Source: Streptomyces sp. SLBN-118 (GTDB taxonomy: Bacteria; Actinomycetota; Actinomycetes; Streptomycetales; Streptomycetaceae). From it: 64,000 bases of DNA. The stretch's first letter is position 1. Each line of letters begins with the position of its first letter. The notes beneath the pieces were generated by a model that ran no database searches, was not told the origin of the DNA, and saw only the letters and a list, made by a program, of their open reading frames with translations. Made by a program: the position numbers and the translations under genes. The DNA lies in NCBI RefSeq assembly GCF_006715635.1, contig NZ_VFNP01000001.1, positions 620,001 to 684,000 on the forward strand. The letters run 5' to 3'. This document shows, piece after piece, positions 9,471 to 20,132 of this stretch.

Positions 9471-9822
9471 GCAGACCGGGCGGAACAAGTGCCGATTCAC
9501 ATTTCAATACGCGAGTCGGATTCTTCGCGAGAAATTCCCGACTGCCGGCATGATCGGGAATCTCAACTTTCTTGTCGCAGAACGGGACTGGGCGCCGGCC
9601 GCCTTGCGAAGACCTCGCGAGACGTGACCCATTTCACTGGACTGCAATGCAACCGAGTCCGATTTGCGACAGTGCGATGCGGATAAAGAGAATTCGCCCG
9701 GGTTCCTCTTGTGCGGGCATCGAATAACAATAGAGATGAACTGCCCATGCGGGCCTTTTCGGACACAATGTGCTTTTCGGGGCGTGCCCGGGGACCCCAC
9801 GGGACCCCACCAGGACAGAGCA
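9471..9822. other. Intergenic stretch without a supported gene
   Basis: About 350 bases of lower GC content than the flanks lie between the riboswitch and the terminator of the propeller gene. It should contain the promoter for the riboswitch transcript. No coding pattern, repeat or RNA gene is convincing here. Confidence 0.5.
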
Positions 9823-9861
9823 GAGCGCCCCGGACGGCGAAGCCCGCCATCCGGAGCGCTC
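9823..9861 (-). terminator. Strong hairpin terminator after the propeller gene
   Basis: A 17-base stem (9823-9839 with 9845-9861, two mismatches) and a 5-base loop lie 16 bases past the stop of the propeller gene. It is a typical Streptomyces intrinsic terminator. Confidence 0.75.
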
Positions 9862-9876
9862 AGGTACAGCAGCCGG

Positions 9877-10953
9877 TCAGCCGGTCGCACGAATGCGGTG
9901 GATGGAGTCCATCGCCTCCGCGCCGACCTCCGCCTTGTCGACGACATAGGCCGTGCCGCGCGTGACGACGACATGGTCCGTGTTCGCCCCGGTCGCAAGG
10001 TTCGCGAGCACGACTCCCTTGCGGGGGTCGACCACCGAGGTCGTACCGGATTCCCTGTTGGCCACGAAGACGTTGCCCGTGCACGCGTCGGTCGCGACCG
10101 CCAGGGCACCCGCTCCCGTCGCGATCTCCTTCCGCACCACTCCCGCGCGCAGATCGATGACGGCGAGGGAACCGCTCGTCAGATTGGCGGCGTAGGCGGT
10201 CCTGCCGTCGGCGGACAGTGCGACGTCGATCGTGCCCTTGCCGGCAGGGATCAGCCTGGGAGTGCTGGATGCCGCGGAGACCTCGATGAGCTGACCGTTG
10301 GTCAGATCGGCCGCGTAGACGGTGCCGGTGCGCTCGTCGACGGCCACGCCCGCCGGTGCCGCACCGGGCACCGTGACGCGCTTCTTCTCCTGGTATGTAC
10401 GGGTGTCGAAGGCGACGATGCTGCCGTCTTCGAGCCCGGCCGTCCAGGCCAGGTTGCGCTGCTGGTCGACGACCACGTCACGAGCGTGCTTCACGCCGGG
10501 CAGCGAGGCCAGGTGCTCGCCCGTGCGCTGGCTGTAGACGGCAAGGGAGTTGTCTAGCGTGTTGGTGGTCCACACCGTGTTGTGCACGTCGTCCACGGCC
10601 ACCCCGTAGACGGCCTCCCGCGCCCCGGTGGCCTCGTCCTTGAGGGGCGGCGTGTAGGCGGCCTTCACCTTCAGCGTTGCCGGGTCCACCTTGAGCAGCT
10701 GGGTCTGGGTGACCGGGGGGTATCCGACAGAGCTGGTGACCCACAGGACATTGTTCCGCGCGGAATAGGCGGACTGGTAAAGGCCCTTGCCCAGCTCGGC
10801 CGAGTCGACCGTGTAGGACGCCTGGAGCGTGTGAACCTTCGCCGGGGCCGCGGCCGTGGCCGTGGCCGTGCCGGCCGGGCCGAGCGCGCAGGTGGCGGTT
10901 ATGGCGGCGGCGAGCAGGACCCGGCGACGAATTGAGCTTCGGGTGCGGGACAT
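9877..10953 (-). CDS. Secreted YncE-like beta-propeller protein
   Basis: This 358-residue protein starts at an ATG (10953) behind GGAGG. Residues 1-36 are a signal peptide (RRRVLLAAAITATCALGPAG, then Ala-rich). The rest is a series of about seven repeated blades with patterns such as YGVAVDDVHNTVWTTN, PAGVAVDERTGTVYAAD and IDVALSADGRTAYAAN. These are typical of YncE/YVTN/NHL propellers. Such proteins bind ligands or partner proteins outside the cell; no enzyme residues are evident. It ends in a terminator and is separated by about 235 bases from the siderophore operon, which runs toward it on the same strand. Confidence 0.82.
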   Translation of the reverse strand: MSRTRSSIRRRVLLAAAITATCALGPAGTATATAAAPAKVHTLQASYTVDSAELGKGLYQSAYSARNNVLWVTSSVGYPPVTQTQLLKVDPATLKVKAAYTPPLKDEATGAREAVYGVAVDDVHNTVWTTNTLDNSLAVYSQRTGEHLASLPGVKHARDVVVDQQRNLAWTAGLEDGSIVAFDTRTYQEKKRVTVPGAAPAGVAVDERTGTVYAADLTNGQLIEVSAASSTPRLIPAGKGTIDVALSADGRTAYAANLTSGSLAVIDLRAGVVRKEIATGAGALAVATDACTGNVFVANRESGTTSVVDPRKGVVLANLATGANTDHVVVTRGTAYVVDKAEVGAEAMDSIHRIRATG

Positions 10954-11188
10954 GGTTTGTTCCTCCAGAACAATGAGAAGTGGATGCCGGTTTCATGGCA
11001 CCGTGGATATGCGCCCCTGCTGGGCCCCTGCCTCACTATGGGGGCAGGACTTGTCCGTTGGCGGGTCGTTCCCCCTCGTCTGACATATCGCTGACACGTT
11101 CCGGCCGGGTATCGAGAAATGTGTCGCCGAATTCCCCGCCGTCGCGGGAGCCCTGGAATTGGTGTCCCAGGCCTTCTGCTTCACCGGA

Positions 11189-11380
11189 TCAGCCGGGCGG
11201 CACGGACGGCACGGACGTAAGTGCCCGCAGACAGTCCTCGTGTGATGCGGGGCCGTGTTCCGTGGCCCAACCGGCGGGCACGGGCAGGAATACCGGCCAC
11301 AGTGACCGTGCTCCTGCCGCGTTGACGAGGACGAGATGGGTGAAGTCGGGCGTGCCCGTGGGGTCGAAGGGCTGGGTCAT
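11189..11380 (-). CDS. mbtH: MbtH-like NRPS partner protein
   Basis: This 63-residue protein has the family's core: NPF-like start (TQPFD), LVLVN, the SLWPVF block and VPAGWATEHG. MbtH proteins bind NRPS adenylation domains and are often needed for their folding or activity. Its ATG overlaps the stop of the NRPS gene by four bases, so it is the last gene of the siderophore operon. The C-terminus after the CLRAL helix ends in SVPPG and lacks the usual WTDMRPKSL-type tail. Confidence 0.88.
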   Translation of the reverse strand: MTQPFDPTGTPDFTHLVLVNAAGARSLWPVFLPVPAGWATEHGPASHEDCLRALTSVPSVPPG

Positions 11381-14300
11381 GTGTCGAGTTCCTTCAGCCG
11401 GGCCATGAGGAGCGTGGCGATCTCGTCGAGCTGCCGTGGCTGTGTCATCTCGGGATGCAGGCAGTCCAGCCTGTGCTCGTCGAGCCTGCCGGTCATGTAC
11501 GGCCGCCAGGCGTGCGGAGTGAGCCAGTCCTCGGCGCGGGGCGCGGCTGCCGTGAAGAACAGCAGGTCCCCCTCGAAGGTCTGGTGCCGGTGGGTCCGCA
11601 TGAGGCGGGCGTTGTTGGTCACGATGCCGAGGACGGCGGTCAGTACCCGCTCGGGCAGGGCCGCGAGCGCACTGCCCTCATGGCGCAGGGTGGCGAGGAC
11701 ACCGTCCCGGGTCAGTCCGTCACCGCCCTCGAAACCGGCCATGCGCAGAAGGGCGTTGAGCGCGTCGGCCTCGGTGGGTCCTGCCAGGTCCCGCCACTGG
11801 TCCGAGGGGTAGGCGTCCATGAGGGCCAGCAGGTCGACCTGTTCGCCGCTGTGCTGGAGATGGACGGCGACGGTGTGGGCGATGACTCCTCCGACGGACC
11901 AGCCGAGGAGCCGGTAGGGGCCGTGCGGCTGGACGGTGCGGATCTGTGCCACATAGTCGGCGGCCATCTCGTCCATCGTGGCGGGCAGGATTTCCTCGTC
12001 GTGCATCAGGCCACGGGCCTGGAGTCCGTGGACGGGCTGTCCGCTGCCGAGACCGGAGAGGAGCCCCGAGTAGCACCAGCTGATGCCGCCGGCCGGGTGG
12101 AACACGAACAGCGGGACGCGCTCGCCAGTGGCGCGCAGCGGCAGCAGAACCTCCAGCGCGGTGTCGGCGCTGTTGTCGTCGGTGAGACGCTCGGCGAGCG
12201 CGGCGGGTGTCGGCGCCCGGAACAGGGTCCCGATCGGGGCGCTGATGCCAAGCGTTTCGCGGATACGGGACATGAGACGGGCGGCCAGCAGGGAGGTGCC
12301 GCCGAGGTCGAAGAACGCGGCATCCGTGCCGACCCGTTCGAGGCCGAGGACCTCGGCGAAGAGGCGGGTCAGTGTCTCCTCGGCGGGGTTGCGGGGTGCG
12401 CGTCCGCCACAGTGCGTATCGGCGGCGGGGGCGGGCAGGGCCCTGCGGTCGAGCTTTCCGTTGGGGCTCAGAGGGAAGTCGTCGAGGCGGACGATCGCCG
12501 AGGGCACCATGTACTCGGGCAGGAGCGCGCCGAGGCGTGCCCGCAGGGTCTCCTGGTCGGGAACGGCGTCGCTGCCCGTGATGTAGGCGACGAGCCGCTG
12601 GTCACCGGGCCGGTCCTCGCGCACCACCACACAGGCGCCGGTCACCGCGTCCATCGCCGCAACGTGGGCCTCGATCTCGCCGGGTTCGAGGCGCTGGCCG
12701 CGGAGTTTGACCTGCTGGTCGGTGCGCCCCAGGTAGATGACCTCGCCGTCGGCCGTCCACCGGGCGAGGTCGCCCGTGCGGTACATACGGGCGCCGTCCT
12801 GACCGTAGGGGTCGGCGACGAAGCGGGTCGCGGTCAGGTCGGGGCGGCGAAGGTAGCCGTCGGCGAGCTGGACTCCGGCGAGGTAGAGCTCGCCCGTGAC
12901 GCCGGGCGGACACGGTTGGAGGGCCGCGTCCAGGACGTACAGCCGGGTGTTCCACACGGGACGGCCGATGGGTACGGACCCGCCCTGCCCGGGTGTGCAC
13001 GTGTGGTGCGTGACGTCGACGGCGGCTTCCGTCGGACCGTAGAGGTTGTGCAACCGCGCTGCGGGCACGGCCTGTTGGAAGTCCTCCACGGTCTCCCGGG
13101 GCAGGGCCTCACCGCTGCAGAAGACGTCGCGCAGCGAGGAACATCCGGCCGCTTCCGGCTCCGCGAGGAACACCTGGAGCATGGACGGCACGAAGTGGCA
13201 GACGGTGATCGCCTGCTCCTGGATGGTCCTGGCCAGATAGTGCGGGTCCTTGTGCCCGTCGGGTTCGGCGACGACAAGCGTCGCACCTTCGCGCAGGGCC
13301 CAGAAGAACTCCCATACGGACACGTCGAAGCCGGAGGGTGTCTTCTGCAGCACCCGGTCGCCGGGGCCGAGCGGGTAGGTGTGCTGCATCCAGCGCAGCC
13401 GGTTGTCGATGGCCGCGTGCGGCACCACAACGCCCTTGGGCCTGCCCGTGGAACCGGAGGTGTAGATGACATACGCCGGGTGCTGCGGCGTGAGCGCGCG
13501 CACCGGATCGAGGGGCGACAGGGCCGAAAGATCCGTCCGGTCGAGCAGGATGTACGGCAGGTCCGTGTCCGGCAGCCGGACCCGGGTGGCCGAGTCGGTG
13601 ACCACGCAGACCGGCTCGGCGTCCTCCAGCATGTCGGCGAGGCGTCCTGCCGGATAGCCCGGGTCGAGCGGCAGATACGCGCCGCCCGCCTTGAGTACGG
13701 CCAGCAGAGCGACGATCAGTTCCACCGAGCGCGGCAGGGCGATCGCCACCAGCGAGCCGGGCCGAACACCGTGTCCGGTCAGATGGCGGGCGAGACGGCT
13801 GGCATCGGCGTTCAGTTCGGCGTACGTCAGCGTCCTGTCCCCGAAGACGAGGGCCGTGGCGTCGGGTGTGCGGCGTGCCTGCGCCTCGACGGGGCCGATC
13901 AGGGTGGTCGCGGGCAGTGGCCGGGCCGTGTCGTTGAACTCGACGAGGACGCGCTGCGCTTCCTCCTCGGTCGCGATGCCGAGCTGTGCGAGCGGGGCCG
14001 CCGGGTCGCAATGGGCGATCCGGTTGATCAGGTGCAGGAACCGCCCCTGGTGGGCGAGGAGTTCGTCGTCGGTGTACGCGGCGGGGTTGGCGTCGTGGTC
14101 GATGTGCAGGCCCCGGCCGTCGGTCCGGTCGTAGACGTTGACGGTGAGATCGTCGACCGGGCCCGCGGAGAGGTTGTGCGGGACCGCGGTGCTGCCGCCG
14201 AAGGTGAGTGCGTAGTCGAACGGCATGATGTTGACCAGCGGTCCGACCAGCGCCCGCCCTTCGCCGAGCAGGCCGAGGTCCCGCCTGATGTCCTCGATCC

Positions 14301-15330
14301 GGTAGCGCTGGTGGCGGCGCGCTGCCCGTACGGCGAGGACGACCTGGCGCGTCAGTCCGGCCAGCGTGGTGTCCGGTGCGACGGTCAGCCGCAGCGGCAG
14401 CACGTTCATCACCATGCCGGGGATGCGCAGGGCGACCGAGCCCATGCGGCCCATCATCGGCATCCCCAGCACCACGTCAGGGGTGCCGGTGGCTCGCGAG
14501 ACATAGAGTGCCTGGGCCGCGACCAGCAACTCCGGCCAGGTGGCGCGCAGTTCGTCGGCGAGTGTCCGCAGCCGGGCCGTGATAACGGCGGGGACGCGGG
14601 CGCTGCGCCGCAGGAAGGTACGGGAGGGCAGCACGGTGCGTCCGGCGAGGGCGGGCGCCTGCGGGCGGTCGGCGAGAGCTTCGGCCCAGTGAATCCGGTC
14701 CTTGTCGAACTGGTCGCCGTCGCGGTAGGCGGCGTCGTCGGCGATCAGTTCGGCCAGAGTGCCGAAGGGGTTCTCGCCCGGCTCCTCCTGCGCGGCCAGG
14801 GCCGTGTAGACCTGGGCGGTGCGGCGGGCGAGCAGTGAGTAGCCGAAGCCGTCCATGACGATGTGGTGCACGCACTGGTACCACAGCCAGCGCTCGTCGC
14901 CGACCCGGAACACCGCGTGCCGGAACGGCGGCGCGGCGGGGAGGTCGAACGGCCGCGTCAGATCGTCGTCCATCCAGGCGCGGGCGGCCGACAGCGGCTC
15001 GGGCTCCGAGCGCAGATCGGCTGTGTGCAGCGGAAAGCCGTGCTCGGGCGCGCCCGGGTCGAGGGCGAACTGCCGAGGCCCGTCCGGGGTTTCCGCGATG
15101 CGTACACACAGCGCGTCCGCCTCACAAGCGGTACGGTGCAGCGCCCTCGCCAGCAGCTCCGGCTGCAAGGGCCCCTCGATCTCCAGGTATTCGGCCGTGT
15201 TGAGCGCGGGGCTCTGCGGGTCGAGTGCCTGCATGTACCACATGCCCGACTGGGCCGCGGTCAGCGGCAGACCGGCGCCCCGCGGCGCCGCGGCCTGGGC
15301 GGTGGGTTCGGCTGTCGGCAGGGCCGTCAT
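11377..15330 (-). CDS. entF: Single-module serine NRPS, C-A-T-TE (EntF-like)
   Basis: The 1,317 residues are in EntF order. A condensation domain (HHIVMDG at 155-161) is followed by an adenylation domain with YTSGSTGRPKG and a YRTGDLARW core near 480-990. A carrier domain (DLGGTSLLAA) and a type I thioesterase (GWSVGG, with later Asp and His) complete it. Aligning its pocket with GrsA gives D-V-W-H-F-S-L-V-D-K, the serine code of EntF. It should couple 2,3-dihydroxybenzoate to Ser and release a DHB-Ser oligomer, most simply the enterobactin trilactone. The ATG at 15330 overlaps the carrier protein stop. Confidence 0.92.
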   Translation of the reverse strand: MTALPTAEPTAQAAAPRGAGLPLTAAQSGMWYMQALDPQSPALNTAEYLEIEGPLQPELLARALHRTACEADALCVRIAETPDGPRQFALDPGAPEHGFPLHTADLRSEPEPLSAARAWMDDDLTRPFDLPAAPPFRHAVFRVGDERWLWYQCVHHIVMDGFGYSLLARRTAQVYTALAAQEEPGENPFGTLAELIADDAAYRDGDQFDKDRIHWAEALADRPQAPALAGRTVLPSRTFLRRSARVPAVITARLRTLADELRATWPELLVAAQALYVSRATGTPDVVLGMPMMGRMGSVALRIPGMVMNVLPLRLTVAPDTTLAGLTRQVVLAVRAARRHQRYRIEDIRRDLGLLGEGRALVGPLVNIMPFDYALTFGGSTAVPHNLSAGPVDDLTVNVYDRTDGRGLHIDHDANPAAYTDDELLAHQGRFLHLINRIAHCDPAAPLAQLGIATEEEAQRVLVEFNDTARPLPATTLIGPVEAQARRTPDATALVFGDRTLTYAELNADASRLARHLTGHGVRPGSLVAIALPRSVELIVALLAVLKAGGAYLPLDPGYPAGRLADMLEDAEPVCVVTDSATRVRLPDTDLPYILLDRTDLSALSPLDPVRALTPQHPAYVIYTSGSTGRPKGVVVPHAAIDNRLRWMQHTYPLGPGDRVLQKTPSGFDVSVWEFFWALREGATLVVAEPDGHKDPHYLARTIQEQAITVCHFVPSMLQVFLAEPEAAGCSSLRDVFCSGEALPRETVEDFQQAVPAARLHNLYGPTEAAVDVTHHTCTPGQGGSVPIGRPVWNTRLYVLDAALQPCPPGVTGELYLAGVQLADGYLRRPDLTATRFVADPYGQDGARMYRTGDLARWTADGEVIYLGRTDQQVKLRGQRLEPGEIEAHVAAMDAVTGACVVVREDRPGDQRLVAYITGSDAVPDQETLRARLGALLPEYMVPSAIVRLDDFPLSPNGKLDRRALPAPAADTHCGGRAPRNPAEETLTRLFAEVLGLERVGTDAAFFDLGGTSLLAARLMSRIRETLGISAPIGTLFRAPTPAALAERLTDDNSADTALEVLLPLRATGERVPLFVFHPAGGISWCYSGLLSGLGSGQPVHGLQARGLMHDEEILPATMDEMAADYVAQIRTVQPHGPYRLLGWSVGGVIAHTVAVHLQHSGEQVDLLALMDAYPSDQWRDLAGPTEADALNALLRMAGFEGGDGLTRDGVLATLRHEGSALAALPERVLTAVLGIVTNNARLMRTHRHQTFEGDLLFFTAAAPRAEDWLTPHAWRPYMTGRLDEHRLDCLHPEMTQPRQLDEIATLLMARLKELDT

Positions 15331-15557
15331 GCCTCGGCCCCCAGCAGTGGCGACCAGGCCTCGATGGCGGGGCGTTCGGCGAGTGCGACGAAGGTGATGT
15401 CCGCGCCGTGCTCACGGCGCCATCGTTCGACCAGGCTCATCAGCCGGACCGAGTCGAGCCCGTAGTCGGCGAGATTCTCGTCGTCGGGGATGTCCGCGGG
15501 GTCCTCCCCCAGCACATCGGCGACGTCCTCACGTATCTGCTGCATGGTCAGCGCCAT
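15327..15557 (-). CDS. Stand-alone aryl carrier protein
   Basis: This 76-residue acyl-carrier-type protein has the phosphopantetheine site in YGLDSVRLM. In E. coli and Bacillus this domain is fused to the C-terminus of isochorismatase (EntB/DhbB). Here it is a separate gene directly after the isochorismatase, three bases past its stop, and overlaps the NRPS start by four bases. It should be loaded with 2,3-dihydroxybenzoate by the ligase encoded at 16209-17837 and deliver it to the condensation domain of the NRPS. Confidence 0.88.
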   Translation of the reverse strand: MALTMQQIREDVADVLGEDPADIPDDENLADYGLDSVRLMSLVERWRREHGADITFVALAERPAIEAWSPLLGAEA

Positions 15558-15560
15558 GAG

Positions 15561-16193
15561 TCAGTCCCCCTTGAAGATCGCGTCGGTGGTGGTGACGAAG
15601 GCGCAGCGGCCGGCGGCCCAGCGCAGCGCCGAACGGTGTTCGTCCTCGCCGAAGTCGGCGACGGCGTCGGCGACGACGAAGGCCTGGATGTCGCGCATCC
15701 ACGCGTCGCAGGCGGTCATGACGACGCCGATGTGTGCGTAGACGCCCGTGATGACGAGTTGGTCGCGGCCCTGGCGCTCCATGAGCGCGGCGAGGTCGGA
15801 CCGCACGAAGGCGCTGTACTTCCACTTGGTGAGGACCGTGTCCCCGTCCTTGGGAGCCACGGCCGCGGCGATGGCTTCCGCGTGCGGGTCGGCGGGCAGC
15901 CCCGGCCCCCAGAAGTCCTGCTGGAGACCGCGCTGTTCGGGGCTCTGTCCACCGGGCTGCGCGGAGTAGACGACGGGGATGCCGCGGCTTCGGGCCTCGT
16001 CGGTCAGCCGGGCGGTGTTGGCGAGGAGTTCGGTCACGGGTGAGGCATCCGCCTCGAACGCGGACAGGAAGTGGTTCTGCAGGTCGTGGACGAGCAGGAC
16101 GGCCCGTGCCGGGTCGACGGTCCAGTCGACGCGGTTCTGGGGCAGGCCTGCGACGCCGGGCATGGCGTAGGGGGCGATGGCGGGCAGCGCCAT
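15561..16193 (-). CDS. dhbB: Isochorismatase (2,3-dihydro-2,3-DHB synthase)
   Basis: The 210-residue protein matches the isochorismatase half of EntB/DhbB: the N-terminal IAPYAMP and NRVDW segments, VLLVHDLQNHFL with the catalytic-type Asp, TKWKYSAF with the Lys, and the TGVYAHIGVVMTACDAW block. It hydrolyses isochorismate to 2,3-dihydro-2,3-dihydroxybenzoate and pyruvate. EntB is about 285 residues, and the missing part is the carrier protein encoded separately next door. It lies 15 bases after the ligase gene in the operon. Confidence 0.92.
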   Translation of the reverse strand: MALPAIAPYAMPGVAGLPQNRVDWTVDPARAVLLVHDLQNHFLSAFEADASPVTELLANTARLTDEARSRGIPVVYSAQPGGQSPEQRGLQQDFWGPGLPADPHAEAIAAAVAPKDGDTVLTKWKYSAFVRSDLAALMERQGRDQLVITGVYAHIGVVMTACDAWMRDIQAFVVADAVADFGEDEHRSALRWAAGRCAFVTTTDAIFKGD

Positions 16194-16208
16194 GGAAGGA
16201 AGTGCCTT

Positions 16209-17833
16209 TCAGGGATGGGCGGGCTGGGTGGCGGTCGTGCGCAGGTCCTTCTTGCTCACCTTGCCGACACCCGTGTGCGGGAAGACATCGACGAACTCGA
16301 CCCGGTCGGGCACCTTGTAGGCGGCCAGTCCGCGTTCGCGCACGAACCGTCGCAGGGCGGCGGGGCGCAGTTCGGCCGCCTCGCGGAGGATGACGTAGGC
16401 GCAGGTGCGCTCGCCGAGATAGTCGTCGGGTACGGAGACGACGGACACGTCGTGCACAGCCGGGTGGCCGAGGATGACGTTCTCGACCTCCTCCGCGGCG
16501 ATCTTCTCGCCGCCGCGGTTGATCTGGTCCTTGGCGCGCCCCTCGACCACGAGGTGTCCGCTCGGGGTCGCCCGGGCTATGTCGCCTGTGCGGTAGAAAC
16601 CGTCCTGTGTGAACGCGCGCTCGTTGTGCTCGGGGGCACGCCAGTAGCCCCGGATCGTGTAGGGGCCGCGGGTGAGCAGATGCCCTGGCTCTCCCGGTGC
16701 GACGTCCTGGTCCTCGTCGTCGACGATGCGGATCTCGTCGTCGGGCGAGATCGGGCGGCCCTGGGTGGTGAGGACGGTCTCCTCGTCGTCGTCCAGCCGC
16801 GTGTAGTTGACGAGGCCTTCGGCCATGCCGAAGACCTGCTGGAGCGTGCAGTCGAGCGCGGGGCGTAAGCGCCGGGCGGCCGCCTCGCTGAGCTTGGCTC
16901 CACCCACCAGCAGGACGTCCAGGCTGGAGAGGTCGTGCGGCGTGCCGCGGGCGGCCTCGGTCCACACCAGGGCGAGCGGGGGCACAAGGCCGGTGATCGT
17001 CACGCCCTCGCGTTCGATGAGGGGGAAGGCGGTCTCGGGTGCCGAGCCGGGGCACAGCACCACCCGTCCGCCCGCGCACAGGGTGCCCAGCGAACCGGGC
17101 GAGCTGAGCGGGAAGTTGTGGGCAGCGGGCAGGACGACGAGATAGACGCTGTTCTCGTCCACCGCGCAGATCTCGTTGGATCCGCGCAGCGAGTACAGGT
17201 AGTCGTCGTGCGTACGGGGAATCAGCTTGGGCACTCCCGTACTGCCGCCGGACAGCTGGAGGAAGGCCAGGTCCGACGCCGCCGGGCCGTCAGGGTCGTC
17301 GAGTCCGGTCACCTCGCGCGGCACAACGCTCAGCGCGGTGTGTTCGCCCGGCTCCCCGACGACGAACACATGGCGGAGGGTGGGTGCCTGTTCCTTCACC
17401 TTGGCGGCGAGGCCGCGGTAGTCGAAGCCCTCGTGGTGGTCGGCGACGACGTACGCGACCGCCTCGGAGAACGAGCAGAAGTACCCGATCTCGACCTCCC
17501 GGTGGGCCGGAAGGGCGAACACCGGCAGCGCGCCGATCCGGAACAGCGCGAAGACCACCTCGAAGAACTCCGCGACGTTGGGCAGTTGCACCACGACCCG
17601 GTCGCCCTTGGCGATGCCGGCGTCGCGGAAGCCGGCGGCGAGCCGGTCGGCCCGGCGGTCCAGCTCCGCGTAGGTCCAGCGCCGCCCGTCCCCGGCCGGG
17701 TCCACCACGGCGACCCGGTCCGGATACTGCCCGGCACGGGCCCTCAGCATCTGCCCGAACGTCTCCCCCTGCCAGTACCCGGCCGCGCGGTAGCGCGCGG
17801 CGACGTCGGCGGGCCAGGTGGGCGCGTCTGTGC

Positions 17834-17837
<4 letters not shown>
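16209..17837 (-). CDS. dhbE: 2,3-dihydroxybenzoate-AMP ligase
   Basis: This 542-residue stand-alone adenylation enzyme resembles EntE/DhbE. It has [21 protein letters not shown] for ATP binding, a [12 protein letters not shown] stretch that in this family lines the aryl-acid pocket (the Asn and Ser contact the catechol), YRTGDIAR, and the C-terminal GKVSKKDLR lysine. It activates 2,3-dihydroxybenzoate and transfers it to the aryl carrier protein. The GTG at 17837 overlaps the isochorismate synthase stop (GTGA). An apparent upstream extension is out-of-frame overlap with that gene. Confidence 0.93.
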
Positions 17838-19033
<1,196 letters not shown>

Positions 19034-19129
19034 CTTGGGATCTCCCAGTTTCTCTGCATACCCCGGTACAGGGGTCGACGGTGTCGGGACTGTACGAACA
19101 GCCAGGCGCCGAGGATCACCCCTTGAAAG

Positions 19130-19148
19130 TGAGGCAAGGCTCACCTAC
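19130..19148 (-). promoter_or_regulatory. Iron box (DmdR1/DtxR-type operator)
   Basis: The 19 bases TGAGGCAAGGCTCACCTAC match the Streptomyces DmdR1 consensus TTAGGTTAGGCTCACCTAA strongly in the right half and partly in the left half. The site is about 100 bases upstream of the isochorismate synthase start. Iron-loaded DmdR1 would repress the siderophore operon. Confidence 0.75.
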
Positions 19149-20132
19149 CATGAGCGGCGGCGGGCCGAGCGGTTCACAACCATCGCCGCATCACTGCGAC
19201 TTGGCGCTGCGCGCCCAGGTCCCCCCACGGGCGCGACTGACCCGACTGCCCGACAGTAACTTTGAGATGCCTCTTCACGCTCGTTGCCTGACAGCCCCTG
19301 ACATGCGAGAAGATCCCCCTGTTCGGTTGGCAAAGAGATGGCAAAGCGCTCAACCTGCAGGGTTGGTGACGAACCATCAACTGGTGCGAGAAGGCCACGA
19401 GTTGTCACCCGGCGCCGCGACGTCACGGACGACCCTTCCCGCATCGAGCCGGACACCGGAGTGAGCCTGCGTACGAGCCGTCGAGTCCCGCACTGAGGCA
19501 GCCGGAGCTGCACTCGTCGCCGACATGGACAGTGAGCGAAGGCTCCCTCTGATGATGTCGCCGGCCCGCGGATCGCGCGATCCCGGAGAGTCCTGCGCGT
19601 GCGGAACACGCGCTCACCCGGCGCGGGCTCGGCGCCGGACTTCCTTGAGCGGTCCCTCCCGGTGCCGGGCAATCTCGCTGGCACGCCACACCGTGCCCAT
19701 GCCGCGCCGTCCAGGCGTCCGAGAAGCCGAAGGGGCCGTCGACCAGCCGTCTGCCGGTCTCACTGCCGTTCATGGCTGGGCATCGGGTGAGTCAGCGCTG
19801 ACACCCTTGCGGCCGGATGTTCACTCGCCCGGCCCGGCGCAACGGACCGTATGCCGCTGGTGGACGACCTCGCGTGAGCATCCTGTGCAGATCTCGCCCG
19901 GCGGAGATCACAGGCGCGGGCGGCCCGCCAGGCTGGGGCCCCGCAGGGTGTACGCGAGGCTCGCTACGTCTTGTTTCGTACCACGGGGGTACGCGGGAGC
20001 TGTAGTGGTGCGGCAGGGTGCGGCCTCAGGCAGGGCAGAGAGACCATGGAAGGCAACGAGACCGGCGGCGCCCGAGGCCGCAAGTCAGCACCGGGCATCA
20101 AAGGATGGCGGCGGGCGGACGGAGGGCTTGGG
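19149..20132. other. About 1 kb without a supported gene
   Basis: Open frames occur on both strands, but none has a ribosome site, recognisable domain or clean codon bias, and they overlap each other. The stretch 19260-19380 is less GC-rich than the flanks. It may be a decayed gene or mobile element, but I cannot identify it. The last 100 bases should contain the promoter of the phosphatase gene. Confidence 0.45.

Noticed and set aside
11455..14838. A 1,127-residue plus-strand frame
   Set aside because: It is the antisense shadow of the NRPS gene, with no ribosome site and no domain.
19145..19684. A 179-residue minus-strand gene upstream of the siderophore operon
   Set aside because: It has no ribosome site or fold, is Arg/Ser-rich, and competes with equally poor frames on the other strand.
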